A DNA stretch of 64,000 nucleotides from Ruminiclostridium papyrosolvens C7 (GTDB taxonomy: Bacteria > Bacillota > Clostridia > Acetivibrionales > DSM-1351), in the NCBI RefSeq assembly GCF_000421965.1, contig NZ_ATAY01000006.1, forward strand, positions 62,001-126,000, in the 5' to 3' direction. A program made the position numbers and the translations under genes. Below the pieces are notes generated by a model that worked only from the letters and a program-made list of their open reading frames with translations, did not search any database and was not told the origin of the DNA. Shown here one piece after another: positions 1-8,903 of the stretch. How positions within the stretch are numbered: the first letter of the stretch is position 1; every line of letters begins with the position of its first letter.

Positions 1-698
1 TTACCTCCGAACATTTTTAATGAAATCGCCCTTTGCCTTATCTCATAATCAAAATGCTCAGAATCCTGATTTGCATTTATTCCTATACCAACAACCACAT
101 AATTAACATGGCCCGGCTCGGCACTTAACTCCGTGAGAATGCCGCCTAGTTTTCTTCCATCTATTATTATATCATTAGGCCATTTTATTCCGCAAACTAT
201 TCCCAGAGTTTCCTTAATGGCCTCAACTACTGCAACTGATGCCGCAAGAGTTATTACCTGTATATTTTCAGGTTCCATTTCCGGCCTTAAAACTATGGAG
301 AACCATATTCCTTCTGATGTATCAGACTGCCATTGCCTTCCTATCCTACCCCGACCCGTTGTCTGCCTGTCCGCTACAACAACCGTTCCATGAGCACAGC
401 CTTCGTTTGCAATTTTTTTTGCATAACTATTTGTTGAATCTATTTCCTCAAAGTGCTGTATATCAGCTCCTATCAACTGTCCCTGCGGAATATTAATTTC
501 CCTCTTGTCCAGTATATCTGGTGCTTTAAGAAATCTATATCCTTTTTTTGATGATGACTCTATAATATACCCGTCTTTTCTCAATTCATTTATATGTTTC
601 CAAACTGCAGTTCTGGAGACGTTCAAAGCTTTACTGATATCTTCGCCTGATATATATTTATATCCTTCTTTTAATATTTTTAAAATCTGATTTTTCAC
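1..698 (-). CDS. birA: Biotin--protein ligase / biotin repressor BirA (3' end outside the window)
   Basis: This gene encodes the bifunctional enzyme that charges biotin onto carboxylase BCCP domains and, in two-domain forms, represses biotin genes. The N-terminal 60 residues read as a winged helix-turn-helix (ISKALNVSRTAVWKHINEL). They are followed by the ligase domain with the ATP/biotin loop GRGRIGRQW and the strand KWPNDI. The start is a GTG at 698 preceded by AGAGG at a good distance; the in-line ATG just upstream is immediately followed by a stop codon. The C-terminal region, including the SH3-like domain, lies beyond position 1. The helix-turn-helix suggests a regulatory role as well; no biotin operator was identified here. 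Confidence 0.93.
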   Translation of the reverse strand, partial: MKNQILKILKEGYKYISGEDISKALNVSRTAVWKHINELRKDGYIIESSSKKGYRFLKAPDILDKREINIPQGQLIGADIQHFEEIDSTNSYAKKIANEGCAHGTVVVADRQTTGRGRIGRQWQSDTSEGIWFSIVLRPEMEPENIQVITLAASVAVVEAIKETLGIVCGIKWPNDIIIDGRKLGGILTELSAEPGHVNYVVVGIGINANQDSEHFDYEIRQRAISLKMFGG

Positions 699-711
699 AT
701 GAAACCTCTGT

Positions 712-1338
712 CTAAAATATTTTGTTTAATTCAGGCATTCTTATGCAATAGATTTCCCCAGACTCGGTTGTAAATACAGCTTTTCCACCGTCACTGCTTT
801 TTATCGTATTAACTTTACCCATTTCTTCAAGCCTGCTGAAAAAACTGTATAAAAGATAGTCGTCAAATTTATCGTACTGTTCTCTGAAATTATTTATTAT
901 ATTATTTATGTACAGGGTTTCGGAATTTTCATAAATAACAGGTAAATCCATGCACCTGTCAAGTCTGGCCGCCTCTCCCGCCAATATAGTAGAGGTAATA
1001 AGACATTCCGGTTTACGGTAAGTACCGAAAATATATTTCTCCAACGGAATTACTGATTTATTATATAATTCAAGGTTCTCAGGCTTTTCTTTTATAGTTT
1101 CGTAAACAAATCTGTCTGCAACGTAACATTTGTCACTTCTAACATTTATCTTTATACAGGTAAGAGATTCCGAATTATATGAATTCATGTCATCCCTTGG
1201 GTTTATAAGACCTGCAAAACACTGCTGTATGTCCCCCTCAATCATTACTTCCTTATCAAAGAAAGCAGACAGTTTCAGACCGCAGTCGAGTATATCCGAT
1301 ACTTTATCAGAGTTCACATAATAATAAACCTCAGGCAT
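712..1338 (-). CDS. Conserved hypothetical protein (no family recognised)
   Basis: This is a soluble protein of about 208 residues with no signal peptide or membrane segment. I do not recognise a catalytic motif. It starts MPEVYYYVNSDKV and is mixed alpha/beta in appearance, with scattered cysteines that form no obvious metal site. The ATG at 1338 is preferred over the one at 1350 because GGAGGATAAA lies directly before it; the upstream ATG would overlap that Shine-Dalgarno sequence. It is co-directional with birA, with only a 13-base gap, so the two are probably co-transcribed. Nothing in the sequence links its function to biotin. Confidence 0.75.
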   Translation of the reverse strand: MPEVYYYVNSDKVSDILDCGLKLSAFFDKEVMIEGDIQQCFAGLINPRDDMNSYNSESLTCIKINVRSDKCYVADRFVYETIKEKPENLELYNKSVIPLEKYIFGTYRKPECLITSTILAGEAARLDRCMDLPVIYENSETLYINNIINNFREQYDKFDDYLLYSFFSRLEEMGKVNTIKSSDGGKAVFTTESGEIYCIRMPELNKIF

Positions 1339-1435
1339 TTTATCCTCCATATAATAAACGAAAAGATCAATCCATTATTATTACATTTTTTTAAATTCTA
1401 CCATATACGTTCTGTTAAGGGAAGGATATTTTATC

Positions 1436-1483
1436 AAATAGGGGCCGCCGCAAAACCAATTTGATTTGCTACAGCCCCTATTT
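1436..1483 (-). terminator. Probable rho-independent terminator of the cphB-cphA transcript
   Basis: Arms AAATAGGGGC (1436-1445) and GCCCCTATTT (1474-1483) pair perfectly, with a further weak GCAAA/TTTGC helix inside the loop. It begins 6 bases after the cphA stop codon. The downstream minus-strand tract is only moderately U-rich, so efficiency is uncertain. Confidence 0.65.
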
Positions 1484-1489
1484 AAACAA

Positions 1490-4171
1490 CTATGACTTTG
1501 TACTGAATTGCTCCATATTTTTAATAGATGCATTTAAACTACCTTCCAGCAGTTCATTTGCATGTTCCTGCTCTTGTTTAAACCTGTTTATAACCTGAAT
1601 TGCCGGATCAAATTCTTCATAGAACAATGCTATCAAATCGCCGGGTTGTGCATCGAGCATGGCTTTTTCGAGCGCCTCGGTTTCACTGTATATAATTTCT
1701 ACATTTTCTCTTTTTGCTCCGGCGTTAATTATGCTCTGTTCAAATATATCCGCTACTTCTCCTCGTCTTCGTCCTCTTAAATCAATATCTTCCTTTACAT
1801 AAATCTTGTGAAAGGAGTTGGCACAAAGCTCCCCAACCTCTTTTAAATTTGAATCCTGCCTGTCTCCCGGCATACCTATTATCCCTACCAGTCTTTTTGC
1901 CTTTACCCTTTGCATGAACTTTACTACAGCAGAATATCCTGCTATATTGTGGCTGTAATCTATCATAACCTTAAATGTTCCCATGTCAAAAATATTAAAT
2001 CTACCGGGATTAAGCTCCGTATCAGGTTGGAACGTACTCATACCTTTTACTATAATATCCAGCGGGACATTGAGTCCGATGAGCGCTGATATGGCAGCAA
2101 GAGAGTTTTCTATATTACAGTCCACTATTCCTCCGAAAGTAATAGGGATATCGTCCAAGCCTATAAGGGGAATCTTTTTGTTATTTCTTTGAATCCAAAT
2201 ATAACTGTCCCTTACATATACAGATATATTTTTAGGGTTTTTGCAATGCCTTTTAAATAAAGGGTTTGATACACCTCTGCTGAACATTATGACATTGCTG
2301 CGAGTCCTCTCCAATATATAAGGTGTCATCCCGTCATCAGCATTTAATACCGCATATCCGTCATGCTTTACAGCTTCTACCACAAGAGCCTTTGTTTTTG
2401 CAAGATCCTCAATTGTATTTATTCCGTCTATTCCAAGATGGTCGTCACTTATATTAATAAGAACTCCTACGTCAGCCAGATCATACCCCAATCCCCTACG
2501 GACTATTCCGCCTCTGGCCGTTTCCAGAACCGCTATATCAACTTCCTTGTTTGCCAATATGACTTCTGCACTGACAGGGCCGGTATTATCGCCCTTTTGC
2601 ACACATTTATCGCCTATATAAATGCCGCTTGTGGAGGTCATACCTACATTGTATCCCATAAGTGAAAGGGTATGTCTTATGAGTCTTGTTGTAGTGGTTT
2701 TGCCGTTTGTACCTGTAACCGCGGCAACAGGTATGCTGACCGGTTTATTTTGCGGATACATCATATCAAGTATAGCATCAGCAACATTTACCGACTCACC
2801 CTCACTTGGGTGAAGATGCATCCTCAGTCCCGGCGCCGCATTTACTTCTATAATTGCACCCCGGTTGTTATCAATAGGGATTGAAATATCCTGAGCAGAA
2901 AAATCTACCCCTGCAATATCAAGTCCCATGGCTTTTACAGCAGCCAATGCGTACTGTGCGTTCTTGGGATGAATTTCTCTTGTACAGTTTTTGGCTGTTC
3001 CTCCTGTACTAAGATTTCCGTTCTGCCTGAGATTAACTGTCTGTCCGGGTTCTAAAATGGTGTCAGGAGAATATCCTTGAGTTTTAAGATAATTTAATGA
3101 TATATCGTCGAGTTTAATAAGGGTCAACGGTTTTTCATGATCTTCGCCCCTTAGAGGATTAGCGTTTTCATATTCTACAAGCTGTGCTATAGTACTCATT
3201 CCATCCCCGGTGACACGGGGAGGCCTGCGTTCAGCAACAGCACAGACCTTTTCTCCTACTACAAGCACCCGGTAATCCTTGCCGCATACATATTTTTCAA
3301 CTATAACTTTTTTCGAATATTTTCGTGCTTCTGTAAAAGCCACCCTGATTTTATCCTCAGAACAGATATTTACAGTAACTCCTTTTCCCTGATTGGAATC
3401 TATCGGCTTAATTACAAGAGGATAGCCTACCTTTGCAGCAGCCTCAAAGGCTTCCTGTTCGGTTCTTACAACAACTCCGTATGGAACCGGTATGTTATTA
3501 TCCATTAAAAGTTTTTTTGTCATCTGTTTATCTGATGCAATATCTACCGCTATACAGCTTGACCCATCCGTAAGTGATGCTTGAATTACCCTTGTGTACT
3601 TTCCGTAGCCCAACCTAAGAATACTTCCGTCGCCGATTCTTGTTACGGGTATTCCTCTTCTTTTTGCAGCCAGATAAATAGCTTTTGTACTGGGGCCCAT
3701 GTCGGTATCTGAGGATATATATTTTAATTCCTTCATTATTTTTTCTAAATCTATGGGATTACCTTCAGCAAAGGCTTCCACTATTTCAATTGCCTTTCTG
3801 CCGCATTCAACGGCAAAAGCCTCATTGCTGTATTCATAAATTATATAATATTTAGATGTATTACCTATTTGTCTGGTTTTACCATATTTTACATAGTAAC
3901 CAAACCTGTTTTGTATTGCTATTATCAAATGTTCAGCTACATGTCCGATGTATGTTCCTTCAATAAGCCTTTCACCGAATCCTCCTACATACCCCACTCC
4001 GCAGGTGTGTTCTGCTATTTCAGGGAAAAATTCGAGAAGTTTTTTATTGAATCCAGGTATATCCTTGGTAGGGCCCTCTTCGTACTTTCCTATATCCACT
4101 ACCATACGGATTACCGGCTGGTGACTGTATATATTCCTTCCTTTAAAGCAATAAATGCTTTGAATCTGCAC
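1490..4171 (-). CDS. cphA: Cyanophycin synthetase
   Basis: CphA polymerises aspartate and arginine into cyanophycin (multi-L-arginyl-poly-L-aspartate), a nitrogen and carbon reserve, using two ATP-dependent ligation sites. The 893 residues match the usual length. An N-terminal domain carries H77-V-A-E80-H81, resembling the HxxEH motif of the cryptic primer-generating hydrolase site. The ATP-grasp domain follows (about 215-470, with KPIDSNQGKGV and EVNAAPGLRMHLHPSEG). The C-terminal Mur ligase domain has the P-loop GTNGKTTTT at 487-495. The start is GTG at 4171, preceded by AGGAGG. It lies 36 bases downstream of cphB in the same direction, so synthesis and breakdown are encoded together. Confidence 0.96.
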   Translation of the reverse strand: MQIQSIYCFKGRNIYSHQPVIRMVVDIGKYEEGPTKDIPGFNKKLLEFFPEIAEHTCGVGYVGGFGERLIEGTYIGHVAEHLIIAIQNRFGYYVKYGKTRQIGNTSKYYIIYEYSNEAFAVECGRKAIEIVEAFAEGNPIDLEKIMKELKYISSDTDMGPSTKAIYLAAKRRGIPVTRIGDGSILRLGYGKYTRVIQASLTDGSSCIAVDIASDKQMTKKLLMDNNIPVPYGVVVRTEQEAFEAAAKVGYPLVIKPIDSNQGKGVTVNICSEDKIRVAFTEARKYSKKVIVEKYVCGKDYRVLVVGEKVCAVAERRPPRVTGDGMSTIAQLVEYENANPLRGEDHEKPLTLIKLDDISLNYLKTQGYSPDTILEPGQTVNLRQNGNLSTGGTAKNCTREIHPKNAQYALAAVKAMGLDIAGVDFSAQDISIPIDNNRGAIIEVNAAPGLRMHLHPSEGESVNVADAILDMMYPQNKPVSIPVAAVTGTNGKTTTTRLIRHTLSLMGYNVGMTSTSGIYIGDKCVQKGDNTGPVSAEVILANKEVDIAVLETARGGIVRRGLGYDLADVGVLINISDDHLGIDGINTIEDLAKTKALVVEAVKHDGYAVLNADDGMTPYILERTRSNVIMFSRGVSNPLFKRHCKNPKNISVYVRDSYIWIQRNNKKIPLIGLDDIPITFGGIVDCNIENSLAAISALIGLNVPLDIIVKGMSTFQPDTELNPGRFNIFDMGTFKVMIDYSHNIAGYSAVVKFMQRVKAKRLVGIIGMPGDRQDSNLKEVGELCANSFHKIYVKEDIDLRGRRRGEVADIFEQSIINAGAKRENVEIIYSETEALEKAMLDAQPGDLIALFYEEFDPAIQVINRFKQEQEHANELLEGSLNASIKNMEQFSTKS

Positions 4172-4207
4172 CTTGAAAAACCTCCTGATAAGTTGAAATT
4201 ACAACAT

Positions 4208-5032
4208 TTAATTGTGTTTGTTTTCTTTAGGCCTTATTATTTTTCTCTGACTGATATCATATCCGTATCCACCGGGTAATATGTGTATGGTTACATTTGA
4301 CAATGCAATTATTTCTTCTGATTTCAGCTCTGAAACATTTGACTCCTGAATAGTATTTCCATCGATTACCGTAACACAATTTGTCCCTATTACCTCAAAG
4401 GATGCATTTGAATATACCTTTATTGAAGTATCCTCATCTATACCGATACCGAGAACTGAAGGGTTTTGGGCAACCCCTATCAAAAGTCTGCCTAGTCTTC
4501 CCCTTTGCTCAAAGTGCTGATCTATTATAACCTGATCTATAAATCCAAGTCCGGGAGACATCCCGAGGGTACATTTTCTTGCAGCTGAATTTCCATTACC
4601 GTCAACTATCATAACACTGCTCATTACCGAAGCACCTGCACTTGTTCCTATAATAGGTATTCCCTTTTTATACATATCCATAAGAACCTTGGCAGTCTTT
4701 GTACCGCCTAATATGCTTGTAATCCTCAGCTGGTCGCCTCCTGTAAAAAAAACCCCTGCAGCACCTGATATTTTTTGGGCCACAGAGTCGCTGTTTGCAT
4801 CTGTTCTGCTGTCTACATTTAAAACGTCTATGGATTTTACTCCAAGTCTTGAAAAAACAGTCCTATATTCCTTGCCAACTTCCTCCGGTTTTTGTGTAGC
4901 TGTTGTCAAAACCATGATTTTTGATTCCGGTCCTCCGCACATCTCAATGGCATGCTTGAGTACCTTACTCTGGCCCCATTTATCTTCAGCCCCTCCTATT
5001 ATCAGCAGGTTGCCGTTAACCAAGTCTTCCAT
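4208..5032 (-). CDS. cphB: Cyanophycinase (peptidase family S51)
   Basis: CphB is the intracellular exopeptidase that cleaves cyanophycin to beta-Asp-Arg dipeptides. The 274 residues show the S51 nucleophile elbow G-T-S131-A-G-A-S and the upstream GGDQ loop (98-101), both typical of the family. The ATG at 5032 follows GGAGGAAAAC; the longer frame beginning at a TTG (5044) runs through that ribosome site and is rejected. It is the gene before cphA in transcription order. No signal peptide is present, so it acts in the cytoplasm on stored granules. The product dipeptidase (isoaspartyl dipeptidase) is not in this window. Confidence 0.95.
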   Translation of the reverse strand: MEDLVNGNLLIIGGAEDKWGQSKVLKHAIEMCGGPESKIMVLTTATQKPEEVGKEYRTVFSRLGVKSIDVLNVDSRTDANSDSVAQKISGAAGVFFTGGDQLRITSILGGTKTAKVLMDMYKKGIPIIGTSAGASVMSSVMIVDGNGNSAARKCTLGMSPGLGFIDQVIIDQHFEQRGRLGRLLIGVAQNPSVLGIGIDEDTSIKVYSNASFEVIGTNCVTVIDGNTIQESNVSELKSEEIIALSNVTIHILPGGYGYDISQRKIIRPKENKHN

Positions 5033-5073
5033 GTTTTCCTCCAAATATATTAAAGGTATATTATTAATTAAAT

Positions 5074-5340
5074 TTAAAATCCAAAATAGCTCATGGTTGT
5101 AGCCAAAAGTCTGTTACTAAAAGCTAGTCCTGCTCCCATGAGTATAATTGAGGCTGCAACAAGCATGACTCCGACTCTGCTTTTCTCATCTTTAGCGACA
5201 AGAATCCCCGAAATCACTCCTACCATTCCGAAAACAAACGGATAAATGAAAAGTGATAACACGGCGGAAATCCAACCTCCTAATAAAATAAAACCTTTCC
5301 TGAAATCTACATTATGTTGTGATATTTCGTGAACACTCAT
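5074..5340 (-). CDS. Small membrane protein upstream of cphB, unknown function
   Basis: This is an 88-residue protein with two or three hydrophobic segments (GFILLGGWISAVLSLFIYPFVF region, a glycine-rich middle helix, and VGVMLVAASIILMGAGLAF) and a short polar N-terminus. The ATG at 5340 has GGAGG upstream, although the spacing is long; a more upstream ATG at 5358 has no ribosome site. It is co-directional with cphB and 41 bases away, so it may be the first gene of the cyanophycin operon. I do not recognise the family, and a role in cyanophycin metabolism is only an inference from position. Confidence 0.7.
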   Translation of the reverse strand: MSVHEISQHNVDFRKGFILLGGWISAVLSLFIYPFVFGMVGVISGILVAKDEKSRVGVMLVAASIILMGAGLAFSNRLLATTMSYFGF

Positions 5341-5519
5341 AATCCTCACTGCCTCCATAAGCCATTTTTTCAGCTGTTTATAGTTAATTCATAGCCTATT
5401 ATTTGCAAAATGTAACTTTACTATTCATTTAACTAATAAATACAAATAAAAGCATTTTATTATTATTTGAAGCTGATTTTTAGCATATAATAATAATTGT
5501 TAAAAAATAGGAGGCTACA

Positions 5520-6509
5520 ATGAAAAAGTTCCTTATGTTCGCAGTGCTTGTATCAGTGTTGGTTTTTTGCAATCCCATTACTGTGTCGGAAATAAAACTG
5601 AATTGGGCAAAAGATTCTAACCAAGCAGGACAGGCAGAGTCAGTCCTTTCACCAACAGTTTTATATATCTCGAAAAACACAAATTATTTAAAAATAATGA
5701 TACTTAACAATAATTTATATATTACGGATATAAACCATAACTTTGATTTAAAAAAATTCAGTGAAGTTGCTGTTGAGTCATCTAACACAAAAGTTCTGGT
5801 TAACAAGGATACTCCCTTGGATAAGAATAATATGAATATTGACCTTGTCGATATTGATTCAAATAAAATAGTCCTTGAAAACCCGGGGCTAAAGCTGGAT
5901 TTCTCCACTGCCAAGGCCTTGTATTCCATGCTTGACTCAGCCCGAAGGGACGGTGTTAAGGGGTTTGTTTTAAACAGTGCCTATAGGTCAGAGGCCTCTC
6001 AAAAAGAAATATTTGATTACAATCTCAGCATTTTTAAAAAGACCAGTAGGACCAATATGGAAGCCCTTGAAAAAACTCGTTTACTGGTAGCGATGCCCGG
6101 TTATTCCGAACATCAGACAGGTCTTGCCGTGGATTTATTCAGTATTAAGGGGCGGCATAGAAGTAATTTTGAAGGAACCAAGGAACAGATATGGCTGGAC
6201 TCAAATGCCTATAAATACGGCTTTATACTAAGGTATGGCAGCAACAAGACAGCAGTTACGGGAGCTACCTATGAGCCTTGGCATTTTAGATACACAGGAA
6301 TCCCTCTTAGTACATTCCTGTTTTCAAAAGACCTGTGCCTTGAAGAATTTTACGGGAAAATTTTCTCCGGCAATATTCTGGAAGGCAAAGACTGCCTGTT
6401 TATGAAGATTGACCGAAGTCAAAAGGTCTATTGGAGTGGCAGTACAAATACATCTATTGTACTGGAACCTGTAAAAAAAGACCTGCTGCTCTTAACTGCT
6501 AATTATTAA
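5520..6509 (+). CDS. D-alanyl-D-alanine carboxypeptidase, VanY/DacB type (peptidase M15B)
   Basis: This is an exported zinc carboxypeptidase that trims the terminal D-Ala from peptidoglycan stem peptides. Residues 1-23 form a signal peptide or membrane anchor (MKKFLMFAVLVSVLVFC). The catalytic M15B domain occupies the C-terminal half: S196-E-H198-Q-T-G-L-A-V-D205 supplies two zinc ligands and E252-P-W-H255 the third ligand and base. An arginine motif, SAYRS (153-157), binds substrate in the family. About 120 residues between the signal and the catalytic domain are not recognised. The start has AGGAGG 5 bases upstream. It is transcribed divergently from the cyanophycin genes, and no van-type regulator is nearby. 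Confidence 0.9.
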   Translation: MKKFLMFAVLVSVLVFCNPITVSEIKLNWAKDSNQAGQAESVLSPTVLYISKNTNYLKIMILNNNLYITDINHNFDLKKFSEVAVESSNTKVLVNKDTPLDKNNMNIDLVDIDSNKIVLENPGLKLDFSTAKALYSMLDSARRDGVKGFVLNSAYRSEASQKEIFDYNLSIFKKTSRTNMEALEKTRLLVAMPGYSEHQTGLAVDLFSIKGRHRSNFEGTKEQIWLDSNAYKYGFILRYGSNKTAVTGATYEPWHFRYTGIPLSTFLFSKDLCLEEFYGKIFSGNILEGKDCLFMKIDRSQKVYWSGSTNTSIVLEPVKKDLLLLTANY

Positions 6510-6620
6510 CGTTGAGGTTTTCCGTGAATTCCAGATATTACCGTAATCTAATATATATATTCCTTCTCTTAGTGTATAATTACATTGCGGTTAAAATTGA
6601 TTCTAAAGGAGTGTATTTTT

Positions 6621-7166
6621 ATGAAACGAGCATTGCTGGTAATTGATGTTCAGAACGAGTATTTTACTGGAAAATTACCTGTTACATATCCTTCGGACAG
6701 CTACGGCAATATTCTAAAAGTTGTTGATACTGCAAACGATAAAAATATACCGGTTATTCTGATTCAGCATACCTCTCCCGGTGAAAATGCAGTCACGTTC
6801 AAAAAAGGAAGTAGCGAATGGGATATTCATCCTGACCTCTTACTTAGGAAATATAATTATATCGTCGAAAAATATCTACCCGGCAGCTTTACAAATACTA
6901 ATCTGGAGTCCGTGCTGAAGGAACTAGACATTGATACTGTTACAATAACAGGTTATATGACTCAGATGTGCTGTGATACAACTGCAAGACAGGCAATGCA
7001 TATGGGTTATTCTGTAGAATTCCTCTCAGATGCTACAGGAACACTCCAATTTTCAAATAATGCAGGAACTATTTCAGCCGAAGATCTTCATAAAGCTATT
7101 CTGGTTACACAAGCAGCAAGATTCAGTAAAGTTCTCTCTTCCGATGAATGGCTCAAAAATCTGTGA
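6621..7166 (+). CDS. Isochorismatase-family cysteine hydrolase
   Basis: This is a 181-residue single-domain hydrolase of the isochorismatase/nicotinamidase superfamily. The triad is visible as D9 (VIDVQNEY), K84 (VEKYLPGSF) and C117 (TGYMTQMC). The cis-peptide region before the cysteine is also typical. The ATG at 6621 has AAAGGAG at proper spacing and replaces a longer frame starting at 6585. The substrate cannot be read from sequence; nicotinamidase is less likely because the metal-binding DxHxxxH set was not seen, and a general amidase or isochorismatase-like role remains open. It is monocistronic and convergent with leuB. Confidence 0.88.
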   Translation: MKRALLVIDVQNEYFTGKLPVTYPSDSYGNILKVVDTANDKNIPVILIQHTSPGENAVTFKKGSSEWDIHPDLLLRKYNYIVEKYLPGSFTNTNLESVLKELDIDTVTITGYMTQMCCDTTARQAMHMGYSVEFLSDATGTLQFSNNAGTISAEDLHKAILVTQAARFSKVLSSDEWLKNL

Positions 7167-7173
7167 GGCTTTT

Positions 7174-7219
7174 AAAAAAAAGCTGTTGTAAACCATTTTA
7201 AATAGTCTGCAACAGCTTT
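7174..7219 (-). terminator. Rho-independent terminator of leuCDB
   Basis: AAAGCTGTTG (7179-7188) pairs with CAACAGCTTT (7210-7219). On the minus strand the stem is followed by a run of T residues, and it lies about 20 bases after the leuB stop. The same hairpin may also stop plus-strand transcription from the convergent isochorismatase gene, but its plus-side tail is not T-rich. Confidence 0.8.
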
Positions 7220-7240
7220 AGGAATTGTATATATGTTTAA

Positions 7241-8311
7241 CTACATATGCTCCCTTATGAGCTTTCCCATCTCCTTGGTACCAACAATCTTAGTACCCGG
7301 AGATGCTATGTCAGCAGTTCTGTAGCCCGTATTTAAAACATCTGCAACAGCTTTTTCAATGGCATCTGCCTCTCCGGACAAATCAAGTGAATATCTTAGC
7401 ATCATAGCCAGTGAAAGTATTGTGGCAATAGGATTTGCCTTATCCTGCCCTGCAATATCCGGGGCAGACCCATGTATTGGCTCATAAAGCCCCAGCTTTG
7501 TTGAACCAAGACTGGCAGATGGCAGCATTCCGATTGAACCTGTTATCATGGAAGCCTCGTCTGATAAGATATCTCCAAATATATTACTTGTAAGTATAAC
7601 GTCAAATTGAGCAGGGTTTCTTACCAGTTGCATTGCCGCATTATCAACATACATATGGCTTAAGGCAACCTCCGGGTATTCCTTTGCCACCTCTTCAACC
7701 ACCTGTCTCCAGAGTCTTGAGCTTTCAAGTACATTGGCTTTATCAACGGACATAAGCTTTTTACCTCTCTTCATCGCCGTTTCAAAGCCTACTTTTGCTA
7801 TTCTCTTTATTTCAGATACATTATACATTTCGGTGTCAAATGCAGCCTCTCCGCCTTCTGTATCAAGTCTGCCTCTCTTGCCGAAATATATGCCCCCGGT
7901 TAATTCACGTATAACCATAATGTCAATACCATTGCTTATTATTTCTGATTTCAGAGGGGATGCATCCTTTAAAGCATTATATATGACCGCAGGTCTCAGA
8001 TTCGCGTATAATCCGAGAGCCGCCCTTATCCCCAGCAACCCCGCTTCAGGCCTCTTGTTTCCTGGTAATGTGTCCCATTTAGGGCCTCCTACTGCTCCCA
8101 GTAAAACTGCATCACTACCCTTACATGTATCCACCGTAGCTTGAGGCAGGGGCTCTCCATGCCTGTCTATAGCTATACCGCCTAAATCGGCTTCTGTAAA
8201 TAAAAAGCTGTGGCCATATTTTTTACCTATCAGTTCTAAAACCTTCAAGGCTTCCGCTATTATATCCGGGCCTATTCCGTCGCCCGGAAGCACTGTTATT
8301 TTATAATTCAT
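7241..8311 (-). CDS. leuB: 3-isopropylmalate dehydrogenase
   Basis: LeuB oxidises and decarboxylates 3-isopropylmalate to 2-oxoisocaproate with NAD+, the third step of leucine synthesis. The 356 residues cover the whole beta-decarboxylating dehydrogenase fold. LPGDGIGPD at the N-terminus, the [10 protein letters not shown] segment, the VDNAAMQLV metal-binding helix, and [12 protein letters not shown] toward the C-terminus are all present. A GGAGAT ribosome site precedes ATG 8311. It is the last gene of leuC-leuD-leuB and is followed by a strong terminator. leuA is not in the window. Confidence 0.97.
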   Translation of the reverse strand: MNYKITVLPGDGIGPDIIAEALKVLELIGKKYGHSFLFTEADLGGIAIDRHGEPLPQATVDTCKGSDAVLLGAVGGPKWDTLPGNKRPEAGLLGIRAALGLYANLRPAVIYNALKDASPLKSEIISNGIDIMVIRELTGGIYFGKRGRLDTEGGEAAFDTEMYNVSEIKRIAKVGFETAMKRGKKLMSVDKANVLESSRLWRQVVEEVAKEYPEVALSHMYVDNAAMQLVRNPAQFDVILTSNIFGDILSDEASMITGSIGMLPSASLGSTKLGLYEPIHGSAPDIAGQDKANPIATILSLAMMLRYSLDLSGEADAIEKAVADVLNTGYRTADIASPGTKIVGTKEMGKLIREHM

Positions 8312-8337
8312 GTTTTCATCTCCATTCCAGCAGTCTA

Positions 8338-8826
8338 TTAAAGTGAATTTTTAATATACTGTATCAGCCCGTCGGAAGAAATAATCTCCTGCATAAATCC
8401 AGGAAACGGCTGGCCCTGATAGCTCTTGCCTGTTGTCAGATTTTTAATCAGTCCTTTGTCAAAGTCTATCTCAACCTGATCATTATCCTTGATATCTTTA
8501 GCTGCTTCGGGACACTCTAAAATCGGTAGTCCGATATTGATAGAATTTCTATAGAATATTCTTGCAAAGGTTTCTGCTATGACGCAGGATATTCCCGATG
8601 CCTTGATTGAAATTGGTGCATGTTCTCTTGATGAACCGCAGCCAAAATTCTTTCCGGCAACCAATACATCTCCTTTTTTGACTCTCTGGGTAAATTTATC
8701 ATCAAGATCCTCCATGCAATGACTGGCAAGTTCAGTAGGGTCTGATGTGTTCAAATACCGTGCAGGTATTATAACGTCTGTATCAACGTTGTTTCCGTAC
8801 TTTATAACCTTACCCTTAACATTCAT
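8338..8826 (-). CDS. leuD: 3-isopropylmalate dehydratase small subunit
   Basis: LeuD is the swivelling small subunit of isopropylmalate isomerase and pairs with LeuC. The 162 residues match the short archaeal/clostridial type ([21 protein letters not shown], then [15 protein letters not shown], the substrate-recognition loop). The ATG at 8826 follows AAAGGAGATAGAT; a longer in-frame extension upstream has no ribosome site. It lies between leuC and leuB with short gaps, consistent with a single transcript. Confidence 0.95.
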   Translation of the reverse strand: MNVKGKVIKYGNNVDTDVIIPARYLNTSDPTELASHCMEDLDDKFTQRVKKGDVLVAGKNFGCGSSREHAPISIKASGISCVIAETFARIFYRNSINIGLPILECPEAAKDIKDNDQVEIDFDKGLIKNLTTGKSYQGQPFPGFMQEIISSDGLIQYIKNSL

Positions 8827-8903
8827 ATCTATCTCCTTTTCCGACAACGGACAAGATACCAATCAAATATCCGTGCCTGTTTTTGTTATGTCAATCTCTC
8901 TTT

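Noticed and set aside
133-690. Plus-strand open frames opposite birA
   Set aside because: The minus strand encodes an unambiguous BirA with helix-turn-helix and GRGR motif; the plus frames lack ribosome sites and domain features.
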